The notes beneath the pieces are model-generated. The model searched no databases. It saw nothing but the letters and a program-made list of their open reading frames with translations, and was not told where the DNA came from. The translations under genes were made by a program, and so were the position numbers. Positions 1-7,474 of a stretch of DNA of 9,062 nucleotides are shown piece after piece. Origin of the DNA: Rickettsiales bacterium. Its GTDB lineage: Bacteria; Pseudomonadota; Alphaproteobacteria; Rickettsiales; UBA1997. How positions within the stretch are numbered: the stretch's first letter is position 1; each line of letters begins with the position of its first letter. The stretch covers positions 1-9,062 of the forward strand of contig JAIRSX010000013.1 in assembly GCA_031255235.1 (NCBI GenBank), in the 5' to 3' direction.

Positions 1-1
1 T

Positions 2-745
2 AATACATCAACTTTTAATTCTATTCCGTGTATTTTTACTCACAATAAAAAGTTAAATTTGTCTCAAATGTTGGAATATGAGAACTATATAGATATATTT
101 AATAAGTTGGGTTTTAAACTTCAATGGAGAACAAATAATGGTGATTGTAAAGGGGTGTGTGGTGGAATTACTGATTATATCGAAGGGGAGGGGGATGAGG
201 GACTTATGGACAGTTTTGATGAGTTTACAAAAGCAGAAAATAATGTAGTGTTTTTACATTTGAGAGGTAGTCATGGCACTGAGTATTATAAACAATATCC
301 ACCGGAATTTGAATACTATAAGCCAGTTTGTAAACAAAAAGAATTGCGAAAGTGCAGTGATGAAGAGATTATGAATGCATATGATAATAGTATAAGATAT
401 ACTATGTATTTGGTATCAAATCTTATTGATAAATTGAGAGAAAAACAAGGTTATAATATTGGAGTAGTTTTTGTAAGTGATCATGGGGAAGCAATAGGCG
501 AAAATGGGTTTTATTTGCATGGAACACCTTACTTTATGACAAAAGAAATTGTGGGTAAGGTTTTGAGTTTTATGTGGTTTAACGACAGTTGGTATAAAGA
601 ATTTGAATACGATAAACAATGTATGAAATCAAAGGAAAATGAAAAGGTTGGACACTATAATATGTTTTCTACTATACTAAAACTCATGAAAATAAAAAAT
701 GATTATATAAGAGATGATGATGACATATTCAAAACATGCTATTAA
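2..745 (+). CDS. eptA: EptA/MCR-type phosphoethanolamine transferase, C-terminal catalytic part (5' end outside window)
   Basis: This is an inner-membrane enzyme whose periplasmic alkaline-phosphatase-fold domain moves phosphoethanolamine from phosphatidylethanolamine to lipid A or LPS core. The open frame runs in from the window edge, so a TTG at 59 is not the start. The 247 visible codons begin inside the nucleophile motif: T-S-T followed by S-I-P-C at 5-31, where the second Thr (11-13) aligns with the catalytic Thr of EptA/MCR-1. Next come W-R-T-N-N-G-D-C-K-G-V-C (about 125-160), G-S-H-G with a metal-site His at 272-274, a C-(8)-C pair before N-A-Y-D-N (about 329-388), S-D-H-G-E with Asp/His at 479-484, Y-L-H-G with His at 518-520, and the closing G-H-Y-N-M-F motif. 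The N-terminal membrane helices lie upstream. The loop after C-K-G-V-C lacks the second cysteine pair that I recall in Neisseria EptA. The stop lies 7 bases from the convergent fabH stop. Family is certain; the exact acceptor (lipid A or core) is not. Confidence 0.93.
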   Translation, partial: NTSTFNSIPCIFTHNKKLNLSQMLEYENYIDIFNKLGFKLQWRTNNGDCKGVCGGITDYIEGEGDEGLMDSFDEFTKAENNVVFLHLRGSHGTEYYKQYPPEFEYYKPVCKQKELRKCSDEEIMNAYDNSIRYTMYLVSNLIDKLREKQGYNIGVVFVSDHGEAIGENGFYLHGTPYFMTKEIVGKVLSFMWFNDSWYKEFEYDKQCMKSKENEKVGHYNMFSTILKLMKIKNDYIRDDDDIFKTCY

Positions 746-752
746 ACACTGT

Positions 753-1709
753 TTACCACTTAATAACAGCACTTCCCCATGTCAACCCTCCACCAAGAGC
801 ATCTAATACCACTATGTCATTTTCTTTTATTCGTTTGTTCCTTACTGCATAGTCTAAAGCAAGCGGTATAGAGGCAGCGCTTGTATTGCCTTGTTTATTA
901 AGAGTCAAAATGATTTTATCCTGTGACAGATTCAACTTGGTCGCTATTCCATCTAAAATTCGTAAGTTTGCTTGGTGTGATACTAACAGATCAACATCAT
1001 CTAATGTCATGTTCAGATAGTTCAAATTTTCAATAATTGCTTCGCTTATTTTATTGACTGCAAGTTTGAAGACTTTATTACCTTCCATGTGAATATATCC
1101 TGTTTTTTGATTGCAAGAAACACCTCCTGTAGTATATAGAACATCATTGTATTTTCCGTCACTATGCAAACAAAAGTTCAGAATACCATTTGTCTCATGT
1201 GCTTGTAAAATAACAGCACCTGCTCCATCTCCAAATAAAACACAGGTGTTCCTATCTGCCCAGTTAACAATTCTTGAAGTTGTCTCGGCACCAACAACCA
1301 GAGCAGTTTTCACTTGTCCTGTTCTTATAAAGTTGTCTGCTATATTTAAAGCATACAGAAAACCACTGCAAACTGCTTGAACATCAAAAGCAAAACCGCC
1401 TAAGACATTTAATTTGTTTTGTAAAATCGTGGCAGTCGATGGAAAAGTTTTGTCCGGGGTGGTGGTAGCAACTATAATCAGATCAATCTCATTTTTGTCG
1501 ATTTTTGCATTGCTTATGGCGGATAAAGAAGCATTCAATGCTAGATCGCTTGTAAATTCATTTTCGTCAGCAATTCGTCTTTCCTCAATGCCAGTTCTAT
1601 CAAGTATCCATTCATTTGTTGTATCAACCATATCTTCCAGATCAAAGTTTGTTAAAACTTTTTCAGGTAAATATGAACCTACACCTATTATTTTACTTTT
1701 TGCCAACAA
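753..1709 (-). CDS. fabH: 3-oxoacyl-[acyl-carrier-protein] synthase III (FabH)
   Basis: FabH condenses acetyl-CoA (or another short acyl-CoA) with malonyl-ACP, the first step of type II fatty acid synthesis in the cytosol. The 318 residues match the family length. The thiolase-fold triad is complete: Cys114 in Q-A-V-C-S-G-F, His245 in V-S-H-Q-A-N, and Asn275 in K-Q-G-N-T-S-A. The family N-terminus is clear (I-I-G-V-G-S-Y-L-P, then W-I-x-x-R-T-G-I-x-E-R-R at 34-45), as is the C-terminal G-G-G-L-T-W-G. No ATG fits. Two adjacent TTG codons (1709-1707 and 1706-1704) are the only reasonable starts, and an in-frame TAG lies about 20 codons upstream. Neither TTG has a Shine-Dalgarno sequence. In many bacteria plsX precedes fabH. 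Here the upstream neighbour is the divergent enolase gene, so fabH appears to be a single-gene unit. Confidence 0.97.
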   Translation of the reverse strand: MLAKSKIIGVGSYLPEKVLTNFDLEDMVDTTNEWILDRTGIEERRIADENEFTSDLALNASLSAISNAKIDKNEIDLIIVATTTPDKTFPSTATILQNKLNVLGGFAFDVQAVCSGFLYALNIADNFIRTGQVKTALVVGAETTSRIVNWADRNTCVLFGDGAGAVILQAHETNGILNFCLHSDGKYNDVLYTTGGVSCNQKTGYIHMEGNKVFKLAVNKISEAIIENLNYLNMTLDDVDLLVSHQANLRILDGIATKLNLSQDKIILTLNKQGNTSAASIPLALDYAVRNKRIKENDIVVLDALGGGLTWGSAVIKW

Positions 1710-3190
<1,481 letters not shown>

Positions 3191-3212
3191 TAATTGCTAC
3201 TAAAACAAATTT

Positions 3213-3253
3213 ATAAGACCTTCCTTTAGTTTTGAAAACAAGGAAGGTTTTAT
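3213..3253. terminator. Bidirectional intrinsic terminator between eno and gatC
   Basis: A 9-base perfect stem pairs ACCTTCCTT (3218-3226) with AAGGAAGGT (3240-3248). The outer flanks extend it to about 14 pairs including one G-T (3213-3226 with 3240-3253). The 13-base loop can itself pair further through GTTT and AAAC. On the plus strand the stem runs into TTTTAT, suiting termination of eno. The reverse strand is also U-rich after the stem, so it probably also stops gatC transcription. It sits exactly between the two convergent stop codons. Confidence 0.85.
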
Positions 3254-3263
3254 GATGCGTAAA

Positions 3264-3557
3264 CTACTGATTTATAACTTTTGGTACCACAAAGTAGTTA
3301 TACAATTGTTTAGGGGTTGCCTTCATGATCTCATCAACTTTGTCACCATCGCTGACAATATCAGGATATCCCTGTAAAATCATAGAGTATGGATTCGATA
3401 AAGGTTCAAGACCGTCGGTATCAACGCTATCAAGTTTTTCTAATGATTCCAAACTACTATTTAAAAGGTCAAGATATTTATCAGATTCGGTATCATCTAT
3501 ATGAAGCTTGGTGATTCCACAGAGTTTTTTTAATTTGTCTTTATCTATTCTTTTCAT
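3264..3557 (-). CDS. gatC: Asp-tRNA(Asn)/Glu-tRNA(Gln) amidotransferase subunit C
   Basis: GatC is the small chaperone-like subunit of the GatCAB complex, which converts Glu-tRNA(Gln), and in some species Asp-tRNA(Asn), to the amidated form in the cytosol. The 97 residues match the family size. Visible features are the N-terminal helical part with K-L-x-I-D-D-T-E (about 17-25), the linker V-D-T-D-G-L-E-P (44-51), the V-S-D-G-D segment (68-72), and the closing F-V-V-P-K-V-I that wraps GatA in known structures. The ATG at 3557-3555 has no Shine-Dalgarno; a candidate promoter lies directly before it. The upstream same-strand neighbour is the barrel protein, 36 bases away. Downstream is the convergent eno, so gatA and gatB are not in the usual adjacent position and must lie elsewhere. 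The gene implies a missing or partial set of direct Gln/Asn charging enzymes. Confidence 0.95.
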   Translation of the reverse strand: MKRIDKDKLKKLCGITKLHIDDTESDKYLDLLNSSLESLEKLDSVDTDGLEPLSNPYSMILQGYPDIVSDGDKVDEIMKATPKQLYNYFVVPKVINQ

Positions 3558-3564
3558 ACCAACA

Positions 3565-3597
3565 AAGATAATTAAATAAACGTTAAAATCAAATTAA
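3565..3597 (-). promoter_or_regulatory. Candidate gatC promoter overlapped by a triple TTAA (CtrA-like) array
   Basis: Reading on the minus strand, TTGATT (3592-3587), a 16-base spacer and TATCTT (3570-3565) precede the gatC ATG, which begins 7 bases after the -10. Three TTAA tetramers sit exactly 11 bases apart (3572-3575, 3583-3586, 3594-3597). The first two met on the minus strand form TTAA-N7-TTAAC, the published CtrA recognition consensus of Alphaproteobacteria. The array covers the -35 and spacer. One TTAA also supplies the stop codon of the upstream barrel gene. The promoter hexamers each match consensus at only 4 of 6 positions. Confidence 0.35.
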
Positions 3598-4820
3598 AAT
3601 CCAACTTTGAAATTCAATCTATATCTATCATTACCTCTACTTGGTAAAACATCAGAAACCCAACTCAAAGGATTTTTCAAATGGTGGTAAGCGAATTCAA
3701 AACTTATATTTTTATTAAGTTGATAACTTATTATACCAATAAAACTTTCTTGTTTTGCTCCCATTTCTGCTCCTTTTTTGAATGCTCTATAATCATATCT
3801 ATCAATTTTTTCATACACAAAACCAAATTTGAATCTATCGTATCTATACTCTGTACCAATAAAATAACCACTTTGATTAATCTCTTTTGTTGTGTTGATC
3901 GTGCTTGCCTGTGATGAATGTGGATTTAAACCGGATTTAAAGGTTGTATATTGATAATAAATTTTTAAATCTTTTTCCTCTTCCCATTCCCAGGTTACAA
4001 TTCCACCAATAATATATGTTTCCTTTAAATGTTTACCCTCTTTTATTTCACCGCTATAAGTACTGCCAATTCTTGTTCTCTCTGCTCCAACAAACAATCG
4101 CCCAATTCCCATGTTATAGGATAAGCTTGCTCCAACAATTGGAGTATTATTTGATTTTAAATTGGAATTACCCTCGTTACCCAAATAATAAATATGATTT
4201 TTTGCAGGATTACCATCACCACTCAAAAACTCTATATTAAGATCAAAAAGGTTGTTATTGTAGTTATAAACAAGACCGTTATACAGATCTTTTGAAAAGA
4301 AATAACCCAACGGACTAAACCATGCATCTTCACCAAACATAACCTCATCTCTACTAAAACTTAAGGCGTTAATTTGGCGACCAATCTTAAAATAATCGTT
4401 TTTAATATACAACTCCCTAAAAGGAAAATCATTACCAATATTATATATTTTGGTTCCGAGATTTTTATACCAATCTACATATTTGGTTCCTCCGTCTATC
4501 TCTTTTCCATTCCATTTTTCATAAATTCGTTTTACTTTCCGCTCATTTTTTAAACTTCCATAAACAGGGGCAAATTCCGCTAACATAGACCAATCGTTAT
4601 TGAAATCAATATTAAAATTCAACATTACTTCCTTACATGTAAAAATCTGTTTTTCGTAACCAAATGTAGCATACAATGCTCTACTATCATACAATCCACA
4701 TTCGATTGTGGCAGAGTATTTTACATCAATGTCGTTATTGTAAGACAAATCAAAATCTTTTGCTGCCAACAAATTGAAGGACAACGCAAAAATTACACAA
4801 AACTTTTTTAGAAATCGCAT
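3594..4820 (-). CDS. Outer-membrane beta-barrel protein (porin-like), family not identified
   Basis: The 408-residue product has a Sec signal peptide: positive start M-R-F-L-K-K, a hydrophobic core at about 8-18, and likely cleavage after L-A-A at residue 20. The mature part is rich in alternating polar/hydrophobic stretches and aromatics (Tyr, Phe, Trp) with no hydrophobic helix, typical of transmembrane beta strands. It ends in F-K-V-G-F; a terminal Phe is the classic signal for BAM-mediated insertion. A block F-K-I-G-R-Q followed by F-G-E-D-A-W (146-167) resembles strand and loop elements of large porins and alginate-export-type barrels, but I cannot assign a substrate. Only two cysteines, C41 and C62, remain after cleavage and could form a disulfide. 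The ATG at 4820-4818 has no Shine-Dalgarno. The gene is divergent from rne and lies 36 bases upstream of gatC on the same strand. Confidence 0.85.
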   Translation of the reverse strand: MRFLKKFCVIFALSFNLLAAKDFDLSYNNDIDVKYSATIECGLYDSRALYATFGYEKQIFTCKEVMLNFNIDFNNDWSMLAEFAPVYGSLKNERKVKRIYEKWNGKEIDGGTKYVDWYKNLGTKIYNIGNDFPFRELYIKNDYFKIGRQINALSFSRDEVMFGEDAWFSPLGYFFSKDLYNGLVYNYNNNLFDLNIEFLSGDGNPAKNHIYYLGNEGNSNLKSNNTPIVGASLSYNMGIGRLFVGAERTRIGSTYSGEIKEGKHLKETYIIGGIVTWEWEEEKDLKIYYQYTTFKSGLNPHSSQASTINTTKEINQSGYFIGTEYRYDRFKFGFVYEKIDRYDYRAFKKGAEMGAKQESFIGIISYQLNKNISFEFAYHHLKNPLSWVSDVLPSRGNDRYRLNFKVGF

Positions 4821-4988
4821 AACGTATATTTAGTAAAAATTTTGGTATTAAAGCAAAAATATTTGTTACAATTTTGTTTTCTGCATAAAAATTGACTTTT
4901 AAAATGCTAATATTATCATAAAAATTGTTATTTGAGTGTTTATTTTACAGGACAATTCTTATGAAAAAACTAAAAGTAGGAGATAAAA
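4821..4988. promoter_or_regulatory. Divergent promoter region, barrel gene / rne
   Basis: These 168 AT-rich bases serve two outward-facing genes. For the rne side, TTGACT (4893-4898) and TATCAT (4914-4919) each match consensus at 5 of 6 positions, but the spacer is 15 bases, shorter than ideal. That would put transcription near 4926 and give a leader of about 60 bases, which contains the short ORF described separately. On the barrel side the hexamers I can find (TTGTAA or TTGCTT on the minus strand) pair only with poor -10 boxes. No strong hairpin is visible. Confidence 0.4.
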
Positions 4989-5029
4989 ATGAAAGGAAAA
5001 AGAATTTTAATAGATGGCTCTTTCGGTGA
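4961..5029 (+). CDS. Possible 22-codon leader ORF overlapping the rne start
   Basis: An ATG at 4961 opens a 22-codon frame (M-K-K-L-K-V-G-D-K-N-E-R and on to W-L-F-R) ending with TGA at 5027-5029, about 40 bases inside rne in a different frame. It has its own AGGA (4948-4951), 9 bases before the ATG. The rne Shine-Dalgarno lies within this short frame, so ribosomes translating it would cross the rne start site. This could couple or dampen rne translation. It could equally be a chance frame; length and composition give no independent support for a functional peptide. Confidence 0.25.
   Translation: MKKLKVGDKNERKKNFNRWLFR
4978..4983 (+). promoter_or_regulatory. Ribosome binding site of rne
   Basis: AGGAGA ends 5 bases before the ATG at 4989. 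It is the only strong, well-spaced Shine-Dalgarno in front of a main gene in this window, and it fixes the rne start. Confidence 0.85.
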
Positions 5030-6734
5030 TGAGACGAGAGTGGCAGTTGTTGATAGTGGTGTATTACAGGATTACGATAGAGAAGATATTTACTTTAAAC
5101 AACAGAAGGGGGATATATATCTTGCCGAAATTACGAGGGTTGAGTATTCTCTCCAAGCTGTGTTTGTTGTTTATGGTGGTGACAGACATGGTTTTTTACC
5201 CTTTGCTGATATCCATCCAGACTATTGGAATATAGCCGATAATAATCTAAAAGATTTATCTGTTGTAGATTTTATTAAACCGTCTGGTTTTCCATCAGTC
5301 AGAAAAGAATTAAAAATAAAGGTTGGACAATATGTAGTTGTTCAGGTTGTCAGAGAAGAAAGGGGTGAAAAGGGTGTTGCTCTTACTTCTTATATTACTC
5401 TTGCTGGAAAATATTGTGTTTTGCTGTGTAATAGTAATACTGGTGGTGGAATTTCGAGGAAGGTTGTAAATCCGCAGGACAGACAATTCTTAAGAAACAA
5501 ATTACAATCTTTAAATATTCCAAGAGGAATGTCAGTCATTTTAAGGACTGCTGTAAAGGATGATGACGGTGAATCTATTGAAAAGGATTATAAATACCTT
5601 ACAAGATTATGGGATTTTATTTTAGCGACTGCAATGAATGTTACACAACCTCAATTTATACATAGTGAAGAAGATATCATTAGACGAACAGTTAGAGATT
5701 TGACCAACTCGACTATCAGTGAAATTGTTGTGGAAGGGCAAGTTGTTTTTGATAAAGTTAAACAATCCCTTGAAATGATTTATGGGGAAAAACATTTGCC
5801 TATTATTTTACATAAGGGAGAGCCATTATTTAACAAATATAAGGTAAATGAACAAATAAATGAACTCTATAACAATAAGATTGTTTTACCATCTGGAGCA
5901 TCAATGGTTATTGATATTACCGAAGCATTGGTGGCGATAGATATAAATTCTGGTAAATCTCATAGTGAAACACTTGAGGAGACTGCATTAAAAGTGAATT
6001 TAGAAGCGACAAAGGAAATTGCGAGACAGATAAGGCTGAGAGATTTAGCTGGTATCATCGTTATTGATTTTATCGATATGAATGAGGAAAGGAATAAGAG
6101 AACATTAGAAAACGCAATGTGGCAAGCGACAAAAGATGATAGAGCAAAAGTTCAAATAGCAAAAATTAGTCCATTCGGATTGTTGGAATTATCAAGACAG
6201 AGACTAAGTGCGAGTCAAAGAGAGCGAATAAATGAGGTGTGTCCTTGTTGTGCTGGGACAGGAAAGATTAAATCAAAAGATTTGGTGGCAATGAATATCA
6301 TCAGGGATATTAAAAACATTATATTAGTTGATAAGATCAATGTAATTACCCTGACGACAAATGAAGACTTGATGAATCATATAGTAAATTACAGAAGAAA
6401 GGAAATATCAAAACTTGAGGAAGTGTATAAAGTATTTATAATACTTGAAGTCGAAAAAGGTTTTGCTGATAATGATTATACATTTAGAAAGAGAAAGCAA
6501 CTTACCGAAGAAGAAAAATTGAGATTATTGAATAAACAAGAAATCGAAGTTGATATTATAGAAAGTTTGGCAGATTTTAGAATAAACGAGGCAAATAAAC
6601 AGCCAACCACTAAAAAATCTACTAAAAAAGTAAGTAGCAGAAGACTTAGTATAAAAAAGCAAAATACAGATGTTGTCAAAACGGAAAAAAGTGGGTTCTT
6701 TGGTAAGCTCAAAAAACTTTTTGATAAAAAATAG
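4989..6734 (+). CDS. rne: Ribonuclease E/G family endoribonuclease
   Basis: This enzyme cleaves single-stranded AU-rich RNA in mRNA decay and in rRNA/tRNA processing. Domains in order in the 581 residues: an N-terminal RNase H-like start (L-I-D-G, 7-10), an S1 segment (about 38-135) with G-G-D-R-H-G-F-L-P-F-A-D-I-H-P-D-Y, the 5'-monophosphate sensor with Arg186-Thr187, the DNase I-like catalytic part with Asp318 and Asn320 in A-I-D-I-N-S-G and Asp360 in V-I-D-F-I-D-M, and the zinc-link C-P-x-C-x-G-T-G (Cys418, Cys421). The I-H-P-D-Y and G-G-G-I-S-R-K motifs resemble alphaproteobacterial RNase E. The usual acidic insertion within S1 and the long degradosome scaffold are absent. Instead a Lys/Arg-rich tail ends in F-F-G-K-L-K-K-L-F, a possible amphipathic membrane anchor. 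The good Shine-Dalgarno supports the start. RNase G naming is possible by length, but sequence character favours E. Confidence 0.93.
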   Translation: MKGKRILIDGSFGDETRVAVVDSGVLQDYDREDIYFKQQKGDIYLAEITRVEYSLQAVFVVYGGDRHGFLPFADIHPDYWNIADNNLKDLSVVDFIKPSGFPSVRKELKIKVGQYVVVQVVREERGEKGVALTSYITLAGKYCVLLCNSNTGGGISRKVVNPQDRQFLRNKLQSLNIPRGMSVILRTAVKDDDGESIEKDYKYLTRLWDFILATAMNVTQPQFIHSEEDIIRRTVRDLTNSTISEIVVEGQVVFDKVKQSLEMIYGEKHLPIILHKGEPLFNKYKVNEQINELYNNKIVLPSGASMVIDITEALVAIDINSGKSHSETLEETALKVNLEATKEIARQIRLRDLAGIIVIDFIDMNEERNKRTLENAMWQATKDDRAKVQIAKISPFGLLELSRQRLSASQRERINEVCPCCAGTGKIKSKDLVAMNIIRDIKNIILVDKINVITLTTNEDLMNHIVNYRRKEISKLEEVYKVFIILEVEKGFADNDYTFRKRKQLTEEEKLRLLNKQEIEVDIIESLADFRINEANKQPTTKKSTKKVSSRRLSIKKQNTDVVKTEKSGFFGKLKKLFDKK

Positions 6735-6814
6735 TCTTTAGGTTTGTTGTGATTGTGTCAATAGAAAACAAATATTTTAGTATATTAAATTTGTTACTGT
6801 AATATCACTGTGCG
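6735..6814 (+). promoter_or_regulatory. rne-lolD spacer with candidate -10 box
   Basis: These 80 bases hold no clear intrinsic terminator after rne, so read-through into lolD is possible. TAATAT at 6800-6805, preceded by TG, lies 9 bases before the lolD ATG and could drive an almost leaderless transcript. No good -35 lies 16-18 bases upstream of it. Confidence 0.3.
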
Positions 6815-7474
6815 ATGGAAATTTTAAGATTAGAAAATGTATCTAAAAGTTATAACGGTAATGTTGTTATAAGTGATTGTTCTTTGTCTTTGGTAGAAAA
6901 AAGTTATACCGCACTTGTAGGTCCATCCGGTTGCGGTAAGACAACTTTGTTACAAATTTGTGGTTTATTGGATGATGCTTCCAGTGGTAATATCTATGTA
7001 AATGGACAAAAAATGAATAAATTGGGCGATAATCAAAAAACGCAAATTAGAAAAAAAAATATAGGTTTTGTGTTCCAGTTCCATCATTTAATGCCAGAAT
7101 TTTCAGTTATGGAAAATGTTTTGATCGCCACATTTGATGTTAAAAATAAAACAAATATTACCAATGCAACCAATATTTTAACAGATCTGGGACTTTACAA
7201 TAAATTGAATTCTTATCCGCACCAACTTTCTGGTGGTGAAAAGCAAAGAGTTTCTATAGCGAGAGCAATTATAAATTCTCCGCCTTTAATTTTTGCCGAT
7301 GAACCTACAGGCAATCTTGACGAAGAAAATTCAAAAAATGTTTTTACGATGCTTTTAAATGTTATTAAGAAATATAATTCAAGCCTATTGATGGTAACCC
7401 ATAACACCGAGTTGGCAGACCATTTTGATCAAATTATTACTATAAAAAATAAGAAAATAGAGTTCATAAAGTAG
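6815..7474 (+). CDS. lolD: Lipoprotein-releasing ABC transporter ATP-binding subunit LolD
   Basis: LolD powers release of lipoproteins from the inner membrane by the LolCDE (or LolCE-like) complex, handing them to LolA for transport to the outer membrane. The 219 residues form a complete ABC ATPase: Walker A G-P-S-G-C-G-K-T (36-43), Q-loop Gln88, signature L-S-G-G-E-K-Q-R-V (138-146), Walker B L-I-F-A-D-E with Glu163, D-loop, and His196 as the switch. The stretch [10 protein letters not shown] (87-96) is the LolD-typical version of the Q-loop region and separates it from MacB or FtsE relatives. No lolC-type permease is adjacent. The next gene is convergent and overlaps by 11 bases, and the preceding gene is rne. 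There is no Shine-Dalgarno before the ATG. A related MacB-like ABC subunit is the less likely alternative. Confidence 0.92.
   Translation: MEILRLENVSKSYNGNVVISDCSLSLVEKSYTALVGPSGCGKTTLLQICGLLDDASSGNIYVNGQKMNKLGDNQKTQIRKKNIGFVFQFHHLMPEFSVMENVLIATFDVKNKTNITNATNILTDLGLYNKLNSYPHQLSGGEKQRVSIARAIINSPPLIFADEPTGNLDEENSKNVFTMLLNVIKKYNSSLLMVTHNTELADHFDQIITIKNKKIEFIK

Noticed and set aside
59..61. TTG at 59 as the start of the phosphoethanolamine transferase
   Set aside because: The frame is open back to base 2 and the upstream residues match the family nucleophile motif, so the gene continues beyond the window edge.
3681..4240. Plus-strand open frames inside the barrel gene
   Set aside because: The Phe/Ile/Tyr-rich, low-complexity translations reflect antisense reading of an Asn/Tyr-rich protein; there is no start signal.
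6476..6712. Hydrophobic minus-strand frame opposite the rne C-terminus, resembling a small membrane protein
   Set aside because: Antisense of Lys/Glu-rich sequence gives Phe/Leu/Ser-rich hydrophobic translations automatically; no promoter or ribosome site supports it.
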